This document shows positions 16,047 to 23,698 of a stretch of DNA of 53,831 nt, piece after piece. Source of the DNA: RGIG4608 sp051867875 (GTDB taxonomy: Bacteria > Bacillota > Clostridia > Oscillospirales > CAG-272); assembly GCA_051867875.1 (NCBI GenBank), contig JBJDZG010000019.1:1-53831 (forward strand), written 5' to 3'. The notes beneath the pieces were generated by a model that had not been told where the DNA came from, did not search any database, and was given only the letters and a program-made list of their open reading frames with translations. Each line of letters opens with the position of its first letter. Within the stretch, counting starts at the first letter, position 1. The position numbers and the translations under genes are program-made.

Positions 16047-16075
16047 TTGATTTTTTGAGGGAAATGATATATAAT
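16047..16075 (+). promoter_or_regulatory. fba promoter
   Basis: TTGATT (16047-16052), a 17-base spacer and TATAAT (16070-16075). Confidence 0.82.
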
Positions 16076-16111
16076 ATTTGACGGTAAAATTTATATTTGG
16101 AGGATTTTCAA

Positions 16112-16975
16112 ATGCTTGTTTCAGCAAAAGAAATGCTTAATAAAGCAAAAGAAGGACACTACGCAGTAGGTCAGTTTAATATTAACAACCTTGAATGGAC
16201 AAAGGCCATTCTTCTCACGGCACAGGAGATGAACTCTCCCGTAATTCTCGGTGTTTCCGAGGGCGCGGGCAGATATATGTGCGGTTATAAGACCATCGTA
16301 GGAATGGTAAACGGTATGATTGAAGGACTCGGAATTACGGTTCCCGTAGCTCTTCACCTTGACCACGGCTCATACGAAGGCGCTCTTGTCTGCATTGAGG
16401 CAGGATTTTCTTCCGTAATGTTCGACGGCTCACACTATCCCATCGAGGAGAACATCGAAAAGACGAAAGAGCTCGTCAGAATTACGGGTGAGAGGGGTAT
16501 CTCCCTTGAAGCAGAGGTCGGCGCTATCGGCGGTGAAGAGGACGGCGTCGTAGGCGCGGGCGAATGTGCAGACCCCGCAGAGTGCAAGATGATTGCAGAC
16601 CTCGGTGTAACAATGCTCGCGGCAGGTATAGGCAACATTCACGGAAAGTATCCCGAAAACTGGCCCGGTCTTTCATTCGACACACTTGATGCAATTCAGC
16701 AGAAGACGGGCTCTATGCCTCTCGTTCTTCACGGCGGTACGGGTATCCCTGCCGATATGATTAAGAAGGCTATCGACCTCGGTGTTTCCAAAATTAACGT
16801 AAACACAGAGTGCCAGCTCGCCTTCGCGGCAGCTACGAGGAAGTACGTTGAAGAGGGCAAGGACCTCGTAGGCAAGGGATTTGACCCCAGAAAGCTCCTC
16901 GCTCCCGGTGTTGAGGCTATCAAGGCAACCGTAAGAGAGAAGATTGAACTCTTCGGTTCTGCGGGCAAGGCATAA
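16112..16975 (+). CDS. fba: class II fructose-bisphosphate aldolase
   Basis: A 287-residue cytosolic zinc enzyme that splits fructose 1,6-bisphosphate into glyceraldehyde 3-phosphate and dihydroxyacetone phosphate. The catalytic Asp84 and zinc ligand His85 lie in LHLDHGSYEG. Further zinc and phosphate-site residues are in EVGAIGGEEDG, NIHGKYP and VLHGGTGIP. ATG 16112 follows TTGGAGG by eight bases; the longer open frame has no ribosome site. It is convergent with gap, with a MITE-like element between them. Confidence 0.96.
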   Translation: MLVSAKEMLNKAKEGHYAVGQFNINNLEWTKAILLTAQEMNSPVILGVSEGAGRYMCGYKTIVGMVNGMIEGLGITVPVALHLDHGSYEGALVCIEAGFSSVMFDGSHYPIEENIEKTKELVRITGERGISLEAEVGAIGGEEDGVVGAGECADPAECKMIADLGVTMLAAGIGNIHGKYPENWPGLSFDTLDAIQQKTGSMPLVLHGGTGIPADMIKKAIDLGVSKINVNTECQLAFAAATRKYVEEGKDLVGKGFDPRKLLAPGVEAIKATVREKIELFGSAGKA

Positions 16976-16999
16976 GATTATCAGAAATAAAAAACTGAA

Positions 17000-17204
17000 A
17001 GACCGCTGAGAAAGTCAGTGATATTTTTCGTTCTCGTTTTCGTAGCCTTACAAAGGTAAGGCAGAGAACGAGAACGGAAAAAGCAAGTCGGCACAAGGGT
17101 ATCTCGATGATGCCCTTGTGCCGTTTTCATAGTTGTATTATAAAGGCTGTGCCGTACCAATGCGTCAAAAACACTTGCGGTAGCACGGCTTTATCAGTGG
17201 TCGG
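17000..17204 (-). mobile_element. MITE-like element, copy A
   Basis: About 205 bases with imperfect terminal inverted repeats: AGACCGCTGAGAAAGTCAGTG at the left and CGACCACTGATAAAGCCGTG read inward from the right. It carries a stem near CGGCACAAGGG/CCCTTGTGCCG followed by TTTT and a second large hairpin with CGTTCTCGTTTTCG/CGAGAACG arms. It has no gene. Orientation is opposite to copies B, C and D. It lies between the convergent fba and gap genes, and its own hairpin is the best visible terminator for fba. Unlike the other copies it is not flanked by duplicated terminators. Confidence 0.8.
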
Positions 17205-17205
17205 A

Positions 17206-17230
17206 GGGCACTTTCAAAAAAGTGTCCTTT
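17206..17230. repeat. hairpin shared with 35174-35198
   Basis: GGGCACTTT pairs with AAAGTGTCC around CAAA. A near-identical hairpin occurs at 35174-35198, so this is a small dispersed palindrome. Confidence 0.5.
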
Positions 17231-17247
17231 GAATTTGATACTGAAAA

Positions 17248-17274
17248 GGCATCGCGTGCGCGATGCCTTTATGT
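17248..17274. terminator. gap terminator
   Basis: GGCATCGC and GCGATGCC form a perfect stem around GTGC, with T-rich sequence on both sides. It lies 20 bases past the gap stop codon. Confidence 0.82.
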
Positions 17275-17293
17275 TTTAGCTGTTCAGTTAAAA

Positions 17294-18319
17294 TTAAGCA
17301 AGCTCTGCGAAGTACTTGATTGTACGAACCATCTGGCTTGTGTAGCTGTTCTCGTTGTCGTACCAAGAAACAACCTGTACCTGATATGTGTCGTCGTCAA
17401 TCTTAGCTACCATTGTCTGTGTAGCGTCGAAGAGAGAACCGTAACGCATACCGACGATATCGCTGGAAACGATTTCGTCTGTGTTGTAACCGAAGGACTC
17501 GGAAGCAGCAGCCTTCATAGCGGCGTTAATGCCGTCCTTTGTGATGTTCTGTCCCTTAACAACTGCAACGAGGATTGTTGTAGAACCTGTGCAGGTGGGA
17601 ACTCTCTGTGCAGAACCGATGAGCTTACCGTTGAGCTCGGGGATTACAAGACCGATAGCCTTAGCAGCGCCTGTGGAGTTGGGAACGATGTTCTGTGCAG
17701 CGGCACGGGCACGGCGAAGGTCGCCCTTTCTGTGAGGACCGTCGAGAACCATCTGGTCGCCTGTGTAAGCGTGAACGGTCGTCATGATACCGGACTGAAT
17801 GGGAGCGTAGTCGTTAAGAGCCTTAGCCATGGGAGCGAGGCAGTTTGTTGTGCAGGAAGCAGCGGAGATGATTGTATCCTCGGCTGTAAGTGTTTCGTTG
17901 TTTACTCCGTAAACGATAGTCTTGAGGTCATTTCCTGCGGGAGCGGAAATAACAACCTTCTTAGCACCTGCATTGATATGAGCCTGAGATTTTTCCTTAG
18001 ATGTGTAGAAACCTGTGCACTCAAGAACAACGTCAACACCGAGCTCACCCCAAGGGCAGTCGGCTGCGTTCTTTTCAGCGTAGATTTTGAGTGTTTTACC
18101 GTCAACTGTGATTGTGCCTGCGTCGTCGTCGGACTCTACTGTATGACCCATAGCAAGGTAGTTACCCTGAGCTGTGTCGTACTTGAGAAGATGAGCGAGC
18201 ATCTTGGGGCTTGTAAGGTCGTTGATAGCAACGATTTCGTAACCCTCAGCGCCGAACATCTGGCGGAAAGCAAGACGACCGATACGACCAAATCCGTTAA
18301 TAGCAACTTTTACTGACAT
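17294..18319 (-). CDS. gap: glyceraldehyde-3-phosphate dehydrogenase (type I)
   Basis: A 341-residue glycolytic enzyme that makes 1,3-bisphosphoglycerate with NAD+. The Rossmann motif INGFGRIGR is at the N-terminus. Asp34 in AINDLT, after the second strand, indicates NAD rather than NADP preference. The catalytic Cys156 lies in SCTTNCLAP. ATG 18319 follows CGGAGG. A 364-residue frame antisense to it is an artefact of codon bias. Confidence 0.97.
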   Translation of the reverse strand: MSVKVAINGFGRIGRLAFRQMFGAEGYEIVAINDLTSPKMLAHLLKYDTAQGNYLAMGHTVESDDDAGTITVDGKTLKIYAEKNAADCPWGELGVDVVLECTGFYTSKEKSQAHINAGAKKVVISAPAGNDLKTIVYGVNNETLTAEDTIISAASCTTNCLAPMAKALNDYAPIQSGIMTTVHAYTGDQMVLDGPHRKGDLRRARAAAQNIVPNSTGAAKAIGLVIPELNGKLIGSAQRVPTCTGSTTILVAVVKGQNITKDGINAAMKAAASESFGYNTDEIVSSDIVGMRYGSLFDATQTMVAKIDDDTYQVQVVSWYDNENSYTSQMVRTIKYFAELA

Positions 18320-18572
18320 TTTAATGTCCTCCGTTTTATAAAATTTATTTTTTATCTGGGTTTGGAATCTGCTTGATTCCCATACACACTTATTTTATAA
18401 TATTTTTGATAAATATACAAGACCTTTGACAAAAAAATCTCAATTTTGGTAACTTGATTAATTTGAACAGTCAAAATCACACAAATTTGTGCAAAATGAC
18501 AACGCGGTTTTGCCGATTTTTCCGCAAATCGAAGCAAAACAACAAAAATTTTCCGTAAAAATCAAATGCTTG

Positions 18573-18601
18573 TTGAAAAAATGAAAATCTTGGTGTATAA
18601 T
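18573..18601 (+). promoter_or_regulatory. promoter of the YitT-family gene
   Basis: TTGAAA (18573-18578), a 17-base spacer and TATAAT (18596-18601). Confidence 0.78.
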
Positions 18602-18635
18602 AAACGTATATACAGCAACACCTTGGAGGTACTCA

Positions 18636-19556
18636 ATGAAATTAACTTTTTCCAAAAAAGATATATTGCATCAGCTTAAAAACTTGTTCCTCGTGATTTT
18701 CGGCACGGGAGTGCTCGCGTTAGGTACGGCGGTTTTTATCGTGCCGTTTGACCTTGTAACGGGCGGTATTTCGGGCATTGCAATCGTGCTCCAAAAGATA
18801 ATTCCGCTTGAGTTGAGCATTGATTTTTATATTACGGCATTGACTTGGATACTGTTCTTTATGGGACTTATATTTCTCGGCAAGGATTTTGCCGCCAAAA
18901 CATTGATTTCCTCAATATTCTATCCCATTCTTTTCAGTGTTTCATATATGCTCGTATCTCCCGACGTGCTCGGCGGACTCTTCTATTTGCAGGGCTCGGA
19001 GTATCATGATATTTCCGTGCTTCTGGCGGCGGTTTTCGGCGGAGTATTCGTCGGTGCAGGCTGTGCGATAACCTTCCTTGCGGGCGGCTCAACGGGCGGT
19101 GTTGACGTGCTTGCATTCCTGATGTGCAAGGTTTTCAGAAAGCTCAAAAGCTCCGTAGTTATATTTATTATCGATGCGACGATAGTCGTTCTCGGCGTTT
19201 TCGTTATCAATAATATCGTACTTTCACTTCTCGGTATAATCTCCGCTTTCGTTTGCGCGACGGTCATTGACCGAGTGTTCCTCGGAAACTCGCAGGCATA
19301 CGTGGCTCAAATAGTGTCAAACAAGAGCGCGGAGATAAGCCGCGGAGTTATTGAGTGCCTTGACAGAACGACGACTATTGTTGACGCTGTGGGCGGTTAT
19401 TCGGGGGATAAAAAGAAGGTGATAATCGTGTCGTTCAGTATCCGCGAGTATTCGGAGCTGATGAACATTATCAACAGAGAGGACCCCGGCGCATTTTTGA
19501 CGATTTCCCACGCCCATGAGATAAACGGAGAGGGCTGGACACACGAAAAAACGTAA
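18636..19556 (+). CDS. YitT family membrane protein
   Basis: A 306-residue protein. The first 200 residues hold about five transmembrane segments of the YitT (DUF161) type, with VPFDLVTGGISGIAIVL and AGGSTGGVDVLAFL. The rest is the cytosolic DUF2179 domain (GGYSGDKKKVIIVSFS, EDPGAFLTISHAHEINGEG). Members are common in Firmicutes; the transported substrate or other role is not established. GGAGG precedes ATG 18636. It is convergent with dut across MITE copy B. Confidence 0.93.
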   Translation: MKLTFSKKDILHQLKNLFLVIFGTGVLALGTAVFIVPFDLVTGGISGIAIVLQKIIPLELSIDFYITALTWILFFMGLIFLGKDFAAKTLISSIFYPILFSVSYMLVSPDVLGGLFYLQGSEYHDISVLLAAVFGGVFVGAGCAITFLAGGSTGGVDVLAFLMCKVFRKLKSSVVIFIIDATIVVLGVFVINNIVLSLLGIISAFVCATVIDRVFLGNSQAYVAQIVSNKSAEISRGVIECLDRTTTIVDAVGGYSGDKKKVIIVSFSIREYSELMNIINREDPGAFLTISHAHEINGEGWTHEKT

Positions 19557-19562
19557 ACAAAA

Positions 19563-19589
19563 AAACGAGAAGCGGTTGCTTCTCGTTTT
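19563..19589. terminator. terminator, left of MITE copy B
   Basis: ACGAGAAGC (19565-19573) pairs with GCTTCTCGT (19578-19586) around GGTT, with A before and TTTTA after. The same stem with loop AACA recurs at 19823-19844 on the other side of the element. Confidence 0.85.
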
Positions 19590-19793
19590 AGACCGCCGAT
19601 AAAGCCGTGCTACCGCAAGTAAATTTTTATCGAATTAGTATGGCGTTATCTTTATAACACAGCTAAAAAACGGCACAAGGGCATCATCGAGAGCCCTTGT
19701 GCCGACTTGCTTTTTCCGTTCTCGTTCTCAGCCTTACTTTTGTAAGGCTACGAAAACGAGAACGAAAAATATCCCTGCCTTTCTCGGCAGTCT
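19590..19793 (+). mobile_element. MITE-like element, copy B
   Basis: 204 bases. The ends are AGACCGCCGATAAAGCCGTG and, read inward from the right, AGACTGCCGAGAAAGGCAGG. Inside are a perfect 12-bp stem CGGCACAAGGGC/GCCCTTGTGCCG and the nested CGTTCTCGTT...AACGAGAACG stem around AGCCTTAC/GTAAGGCT. It contains no gene. It is flanked on both sides by copies of one terminator stem and lies between the convergent YitT-family and dut genes. Confidence 0.85.
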
Positions 19794-19798
19794 CTCAG

Positions 19799-19819
19799 TT
19801 TGCTGACAAAGTCAGCAAA
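19799..19819. repeat. palindrome adjoining MITE copies B, C and D
   Basis: TTTGCTGAC-AAA-GTCAGCAAA is perfect. The same palindrome directly follows the right end of copies C (about 25292) and D (about 26891), so it may be an outer part of the element. Confidence 0.75.
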
Positions 19820-19820
19820 A

Positions 19821-19852
19821 AAACGAGAAGCAACAGCTTCTCGTTTTTTTGC
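19821..19852. terminator. terminator, right of MITE copy B
   Basis: ACGAGAAGC (19823-19831) and GCTTCTCGT (19836-19844), with A runs before and T7 after. It works in both directions and is the stop signal nearest to dut. Confidence 0.88.
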
Positions 19853-19853
19853 T

Positions 19854-20294
19854 TTATTTAGTGCCGGTTGAGCCGAATCCGCCCTCACCTCTTACGGTGT
19901 CGGAGAGCTCGTCCGCTTCCTCAAAATCAGCCACTATATACGGAGTTATCACAAGCTGGGCAATACGCTCACCCTTTGCAACGGTCTGAGGAGCATTTGA
20001 GTGGTTGTGAAGCGCCACCATAACCTCTCCTCTGTAATCGCAGTCAACAACGCCGACCTTGTTGGCGGGAGCAAGACCTCTTTTTGAAGCAAGACCGCTT
20101 CTCGCATAGATAAGTCCTGCAAAGCCTACGGGGAGCTCGAGAGCGATGCCCGTCTTAACGAGCGTCGTCGTGTGGGGCTCAATTACGGTATCGTCCATCG
20201 CGCTGTAAAGGTCGGCTCCGGCAGAGTAGGGGGAGCCGTATGTGGGGATAACCGCGTTTTCATTTAATTTTTTGATTTTTACGTTATATTTCAT
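19854..20294 (-). CDS. dut: dUTP diphosphatase
   Basis: A 146-residue trimeric enzyme that converts dUTP to dUMP, keeping uracil out of DNA and feeding dTMP synthesis. All five motifs are present: AGADLYS, ARSGLASKRGL, GVVDCDYRGEV, GERIAQLVI and RGEGGFGSTGT. ATG at complement 20292-20294 follows GAGGAGA; the longer frame has no ribosome site. Confidence 0.95.
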   Translation of the reverse strand: MKYNVKIKKLNENAVIPTYGSPYSAGADLYSAMDDTVIEPHTTTLVKTGIALELPVGFAGLIYARSGLASKRGLAPANKVGVVDCDYRGEVMVALHNHSNAPQTVAKGERIAQLVITPYIVADFEEADELSDTVRGEGGFGSTGTK

Positions 20295-20328
20295 ATTCTG
20301 TCTCCTCAAACACACATTTTCTGACTAT

Positions 20329-20357
20329 ATACTACCATAAATATTCTCAAATTGCAA
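20329..20357 (-). promoter_or_regulatory. dut promoter
   Basis: On the minus strand TTGCAA (complement 20352-20357), a 17-base spacer and TAGTAT (complement 20329-20334). Confidence 0.6.
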
Positions 20358-20375
20358 GAAAAACTTAGTTTATCG

Positions 20376-20404
20376 TTGACAAAAAAAGAGAAACTGTGTT
20401 ATTA
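20376..20404 (+). promoter_or_regulatory. probable promoter of the MATE gene
   Basis: TTGACA (20376-20381) is exact. The best -10 at 17 bases is TTATTA (20399-20404), which is weak. Confidence 0.5.
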
Positions 20405-20437
20405 TTAGAATAGGTTAATACTTATTCGGAGATAAAA

Positions 20438-21811
20438 ATGGACGCATCAGAGGCTTATCATAAAAAAATGACCGAAACGTCGGTCTCAAAGCTAATCGTA
20501 TCGCTCGGTATTCCGACGACGGTATCGATGCTTATTACAAACATATACAATATGGCGGATACGTATTTCGTCGGCGGCCTTGGCGAAAGCCCTCAGGCAG
20601 CGACGGGAATTTTGTTCACGCTTCAGTGCATAATTCAGGCCTTTGCCTTTATGCTCGGACACGGCTCGGGCACATTTGTGGCGAAGTATCTTGCACAGAA
20701 AAGACTTGACCGTGCGTCGGGCTATGTGTCAACGGCGTTTTTTGCGGGCGGTCTTATCGGACTTTTAATACTTACCTTGGGACTTGGATTTCTTGAACCC
20801 TTTCTCGAATTTCTCGGAAGCACGGAAACGATTTTGCCGTACGCAAAGGATTACGGCACGTGGATACTGCTGTCCTGTCCATTCCTTATCGGCTCGCTTG
20901 TGCTCAATAACGTGCTCCGATACGAGGGCAAGGCGTTTTACGCTATGTTCGGTCTTACTGCGGGCGGACTTCTCAATATTGCAGGCGACTATATTCTTAT
21001 CAGAATTTGCGGGCTCGGAGTCTTTGGAGCGGGACTTTCAACAGCCGTTTCCCAAACGTTGAGCTTTGTCATTCTTTTGACTTTGTTTTTGACGAAGGCG
21101 CAGAGCAAGCTCTCGCTAAAATATATATCAAAAGAGTTTGAGGTATATCTCAACATATTCAAGCTCGGTCTGCCGTCGCTTATCCGTCAGGGGCTAACCT
21201 CTGTTTCAAACGGCTTGCTCAATAACCTTATAAAGCCGTTCGGCGACGCACCGATTGCCGCGATGAGCATAGTGCAGAAATATTCGTCCTTCGTTATGTG
21301 CGTAGGACTCGGCATAGGTCAGGGCTATCAGCCGTTCTCGTCGTTTAACTACGAGCTTAAAGAGTACGACAGAGTCAAGAAAGGAACGAAATTCCTTGTC
21401 TGCTTCGGCGTGCTCTCCGTAGGCGCGCTTGCTACGCTCGGAGCAGTTTTTGCGCCCACTGTCGTTTCGCTCTTCCAAAAAGAGTCGGCAGTAATCGAGA
21501 TTGGCGTGCCCGCCATGAGATACGCGTCGATAGGACTTTGGTTTTTGCCGATATCGGTGTCTGTAAATATGCTCTATCAGAGCATAAGACGGGCTACTAT
21601 GGCGTCGTTTATGGCAATACTTCGCTCGGGCGCGGTGCTCATTCCCGTCCTGCTCATTTTGGGCAACTTGTTCGGACTTAGGGGAATAATTTTAGCGCAA
21701 CCAATCTCGGACGTTATTACGGGGCTTGTAAGCTTTCCGTTCTTTATATTGTTTTTGAAAAAAACTCCGTCTACGGCAGAAGCCAAGGCGGGGGAAGCAA
21801 TAAAGGAGTGA
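20438..21811 (+). CDS. MATE family efflux transporter
   Basis: A 457-residue protein with 12 predicted transmembrane segments. The family entry motif is clear: SKLIVSLGIPTTVSMLITNIYNMADTYFVG. MATE proteins exchange Na+ or H+ for drugs or metabolites; the substrate cannot be told from sequence. GGAG lies eight bases before ATG 20438. The VTT-domain gene follows with a four-base gap, so the two are probably co-transcribed. Confidence 0.92.
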   Translation: MDASEAYHKKMTETSVSKLIVSLGIPTTVSMLITNIYNMADTYFVGGLGESPQAATGILFTLQCIIQAFAFMLGHGSGTFVAKYLAQKRLDRASGYVSTAFFAGGLIGLLILTLGLGFLEPFLEFLGSTETILPYAKDYGTWILLSCPFLIGSLVLNNVLRYEGKAFYAMFGLTAGGLLNIAGDYILIRICGLGVFGAGLSTAVSQTLSFVILLTLFLTKAQSKLSLKYISKEFEVYLNIFKLGLPSLIRQGLTSVSNGLLNNLIKPFGDAPIAAMSIVQKYSSFVMCVGLGIGQGYQPFSSFNYELKEYDRVKKGTKFLVCFGVLSVGALATLGAVFAPTVVSLFQKESAVIEIGVPAMRYASIGLWFLPISVSVNMLYQSIRRATMASFMAILRSGAVLIPVLLILGNLFGLRGIILAQPISDVITGLVSFPFFILFLKKTPSTAEAKAGEAIKE

Positions 21812-21815
21812 CCGC

Positions 21816-22511
21816 ATGATTATGAAAAATAAAATAAATTGGAGTAAAGTCAAACAATATCTGCCCATAAGCTTTACGGGTATTTGCGTCGTGGGCTTTC
21901 TTATATTTCTCGCGTTTAATAAGGACTTCACGATAGCGGATTTTTTGAGAATTACGAGGGAAAATCCAATCTATACGATACTTGCGGTCATTGCCGCGTT
22001 TGTCATCAAGGGCTTTGTCGTGTTCGTTCCGTACGCCGTGATTGCCATAACGACTATGGCGGTGCTCGATTTTCCCGAAGCGCTTTTTGCGGTTATAGTC
22101 GGAACAATCGTCAATATTTCCGTGCCGTACTGGACGGGAAGGCTTACCAAGGACGACTGGATTCAAAAGGTGCTTGACAAATTCCCCAAGGCGCGGCCGT
22201 ATTACGAAATGACCGATAATCTTTTTCTGCTCAGCTTCACTCTTCGCGCTATGAATCTCTCGAACGAGGGACTCGGACTCCTCTTCGGCTCGGCGGGACT
22301 CTCGTATTTCCCGTATCTCATCAGCAGCCTTATCGCCCTTGCGCCGAGTGCAATCAGCTATATTATCCTCGGCAAGGACCTCAATCTTATCGAATCGCTC
22401 TCTTCGCCGGTATTCTGGGGAGCGGTTGTCGTCGATATGATTATGGTCGCGGTTATGACTCTGTATTTCAGAACAAAAAAGAAGAGAGAGGAAAAAGAAA
22501 AAAATAATTAA
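21816..22511 (+). CDS. VTT domain (DedA/TVP38-like) membrane protein
   Basis: A 231-residue protein with about five hydrophobic segments and the VTT core: LDFPEALFAVIVGTIVNISVPYW early and the FTLRAMNLSNEGLGLLFGSA segment later. VTT proteins are implicated in lipid scrambling or flipping across the membrane. Here the family's usual Arg/Gly motif is only partly kept. AAGGAG seven bases before ATG 21816 overlaps the end of the MATE gene. Confidence 0.8.
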   Translation: MIMKNKINWSKVKQYLPISFTGICVVGFLIFLAFNKDFTIADFLRITRENPIYTILAVIAAFVIKGFVVFVPYAVIAITTMAVLDFPEALFAVIVGTIVNISVPYWTGRLTKDDWIQKVLDKFPKARPYYEMTDNLFLLSFTLRAMNLSNEGLGLLFGSAGLSYFPYLISSLIALAPSAISYIILGKDLNLIESLSSPVFWGAVVVDMIMVAVMTLYFRTKKKREEKEKNN

Positions 22512-22596
22512 TAAAAAAGCAAAAAATATTACACTTTTGGATAAATTTGTTGACATATTTTTTTGAAGAACCAAACAGGTTGCGAAAGGAAAATTT

Positions 22597-23184
22597 ATGG
22601 CTCTGCTCAACAAATCGAGGACGCCCATGCCCGATGAGGATATCATCGAGCTTTATTGGCAAAGGGACGAGGCGGCAATAGACGAAACGGACTTTAAGTA
22701 CCGCAAATATCTGTTTACGGTAGCCTACAATATTTTATACAACAAAGAAGACTGCGAGGAGTGCCTTGACGATACCTACGTCGGTGCTTGGGAAGCGATG
22801 CCGCCCCAGCGTCCGAGCTTTTTGAAGGCGTTTCTTATGACGGTAATCCGCCGTGTTTCCATAAACAGATACAATGAGAAAAACAGGCAAAAAAGGGTGC
22901 CGTCCGCACTTACCGAGTCGCTTTCGGATTTGGAGGGCGTGATTTTTGATACTTCCTTTGAAAACGAGGATACGGCGGCGCATCTCGGAAAGATTATCAG
23001 CGATTTCGTCCGCTCACTCTCAAAACGGCAGAGATACATATTTATGAGCCGTTACTACGTCGCAGAGCCCATCGAAAAGATAGCCGCGGAGCTTGGCGTA
23101 AGCAAATCCACCGTGAACAAGGATATATCGGCAATCAAATCGGGTCTCGAAGAGGCGCTCGGGAAGGAGGGCTATAAGGTATGA
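22597..23184 (+). CDS. ECF-type RNA polymerase sigma factor
   Basis: A 195-residue sigma-70 family protein. Region 2 is seen in FKYRKYLFTVAYNILYNKED-, then DDTYVGAWEAMP. Region 4 is SKRQRYIFMSRYYVAEPIEKIAAELGVSKSTVNKD-, with a helix-turn-helix. The adjacent gene overlaps by four bases (ATGA) and looks like its anti-sigma factor, so activity is probably released by a cell-envelope signal. A serpin gene follows. AAAGGA precedes the ATG. Confidence 0.92.
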   Translation: MALLNKSRTPMPDEDIIELYWQRDEAAIDETDFKYRKYLFTVAYNILYNKEDCEECLDDTYVGAWEAMPPQRPSFLKAFLMTVIRRVSINRYNEKNRQKRVPSALTESLSDLEGVIFDTSFENEDTAAHLGKIISDFVRSLSKRQRYIFMSRYYVAEPIEKIAAELGVSKSTVNKDISAIKSGLEEALGKEGYKV

Positions 23185-23681
23185 AAAAAGAGGATTTTCT
23201 CAAAGCTCTCGACCATATAGACTATGACCTTGTTGAAGAGTATGTGCTCGAAAAAGAAAGGGCGGTAAAAAGACGGAAAAGTCAACGAAATGTTATGAGA
23301 ATGTTGCCCGTCGCCGCTTGCTTCATTCTCCTTTTGGGCATTGGAGCTGTGTCTTTGATAGCGGGTATGCAAAACCTCGGCAGCGGCGATTCAGCCCCGC
23401 CCGATTCAAATGGCGAAACGTCAGACTCCCCGAGTGCTTCGGAGCAGGGAGTGTATACATTTGAGTATGACGGCATAAGCTATCGCAGTGTTGTTGCGGA
23501 TAATGAGGGCGACACGGTTCTTTTACAGTATGTCGGCAATTACCTTGGAAACGTCGAAACGGAAAACGCAAACGGCGAGGTCGGTATTTACAGAATTTAT
23601 GAATATACCGAGTCCCGGGATTTGAGCCGAATACTCATCCGAATAGGAGGCAGTTATTATATTGCCGAAAAACAGAATTAG
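23181..23681 (+). CDS. putative membrane-bound anti-sigma factor
   Basis: A 166-residue protein: a short cytosolic helical N-terminus with acidic and basic residues (about 1-38), one transmembrane segment (MLPVAACFILLLGIGAVSL), a Ser/Asp/Pro linker, and an extracytoplasmic beta-rich domain. It lacks a recognisable zinc-binding HxxxCxxC motif. The role is inferred from the translational overlap with the sigma gene and from topology. Confidence 0.7.
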   Translation: MKKEDFLKALDHIDYDLVEEYVLEKERAVKRRKSQRNVMRMLPVAACFILLLGIGAVSLIAGMQNLGSGDSAPPDSNGETSDSPSASEQGVYTFEYDGISYRSVVADNEGDTVLLQYVGNYLGNVETENANGEVGIYRIYEYTESRDLSRILIRIGGSYYIAEKQN

Positions 23682-23698
23682 AAATTGGAGGGTGTATT

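Noticed and set aside
17000..17204. Group IIC intron or full insertion sequence inserted at terminators
   Set aside because: The element is only about 205 bp, has inverted ends and no reverse transcriptase or transposase, and lacks intron domain V.
17222..18316. 364-codon plus-strand open frame opposite gap
   Set aside because: It lies fully antisense to an unmistakable gap gene, has no ribosome site and shows biased Cys/Val/Ser composition typical of a shadow frame.
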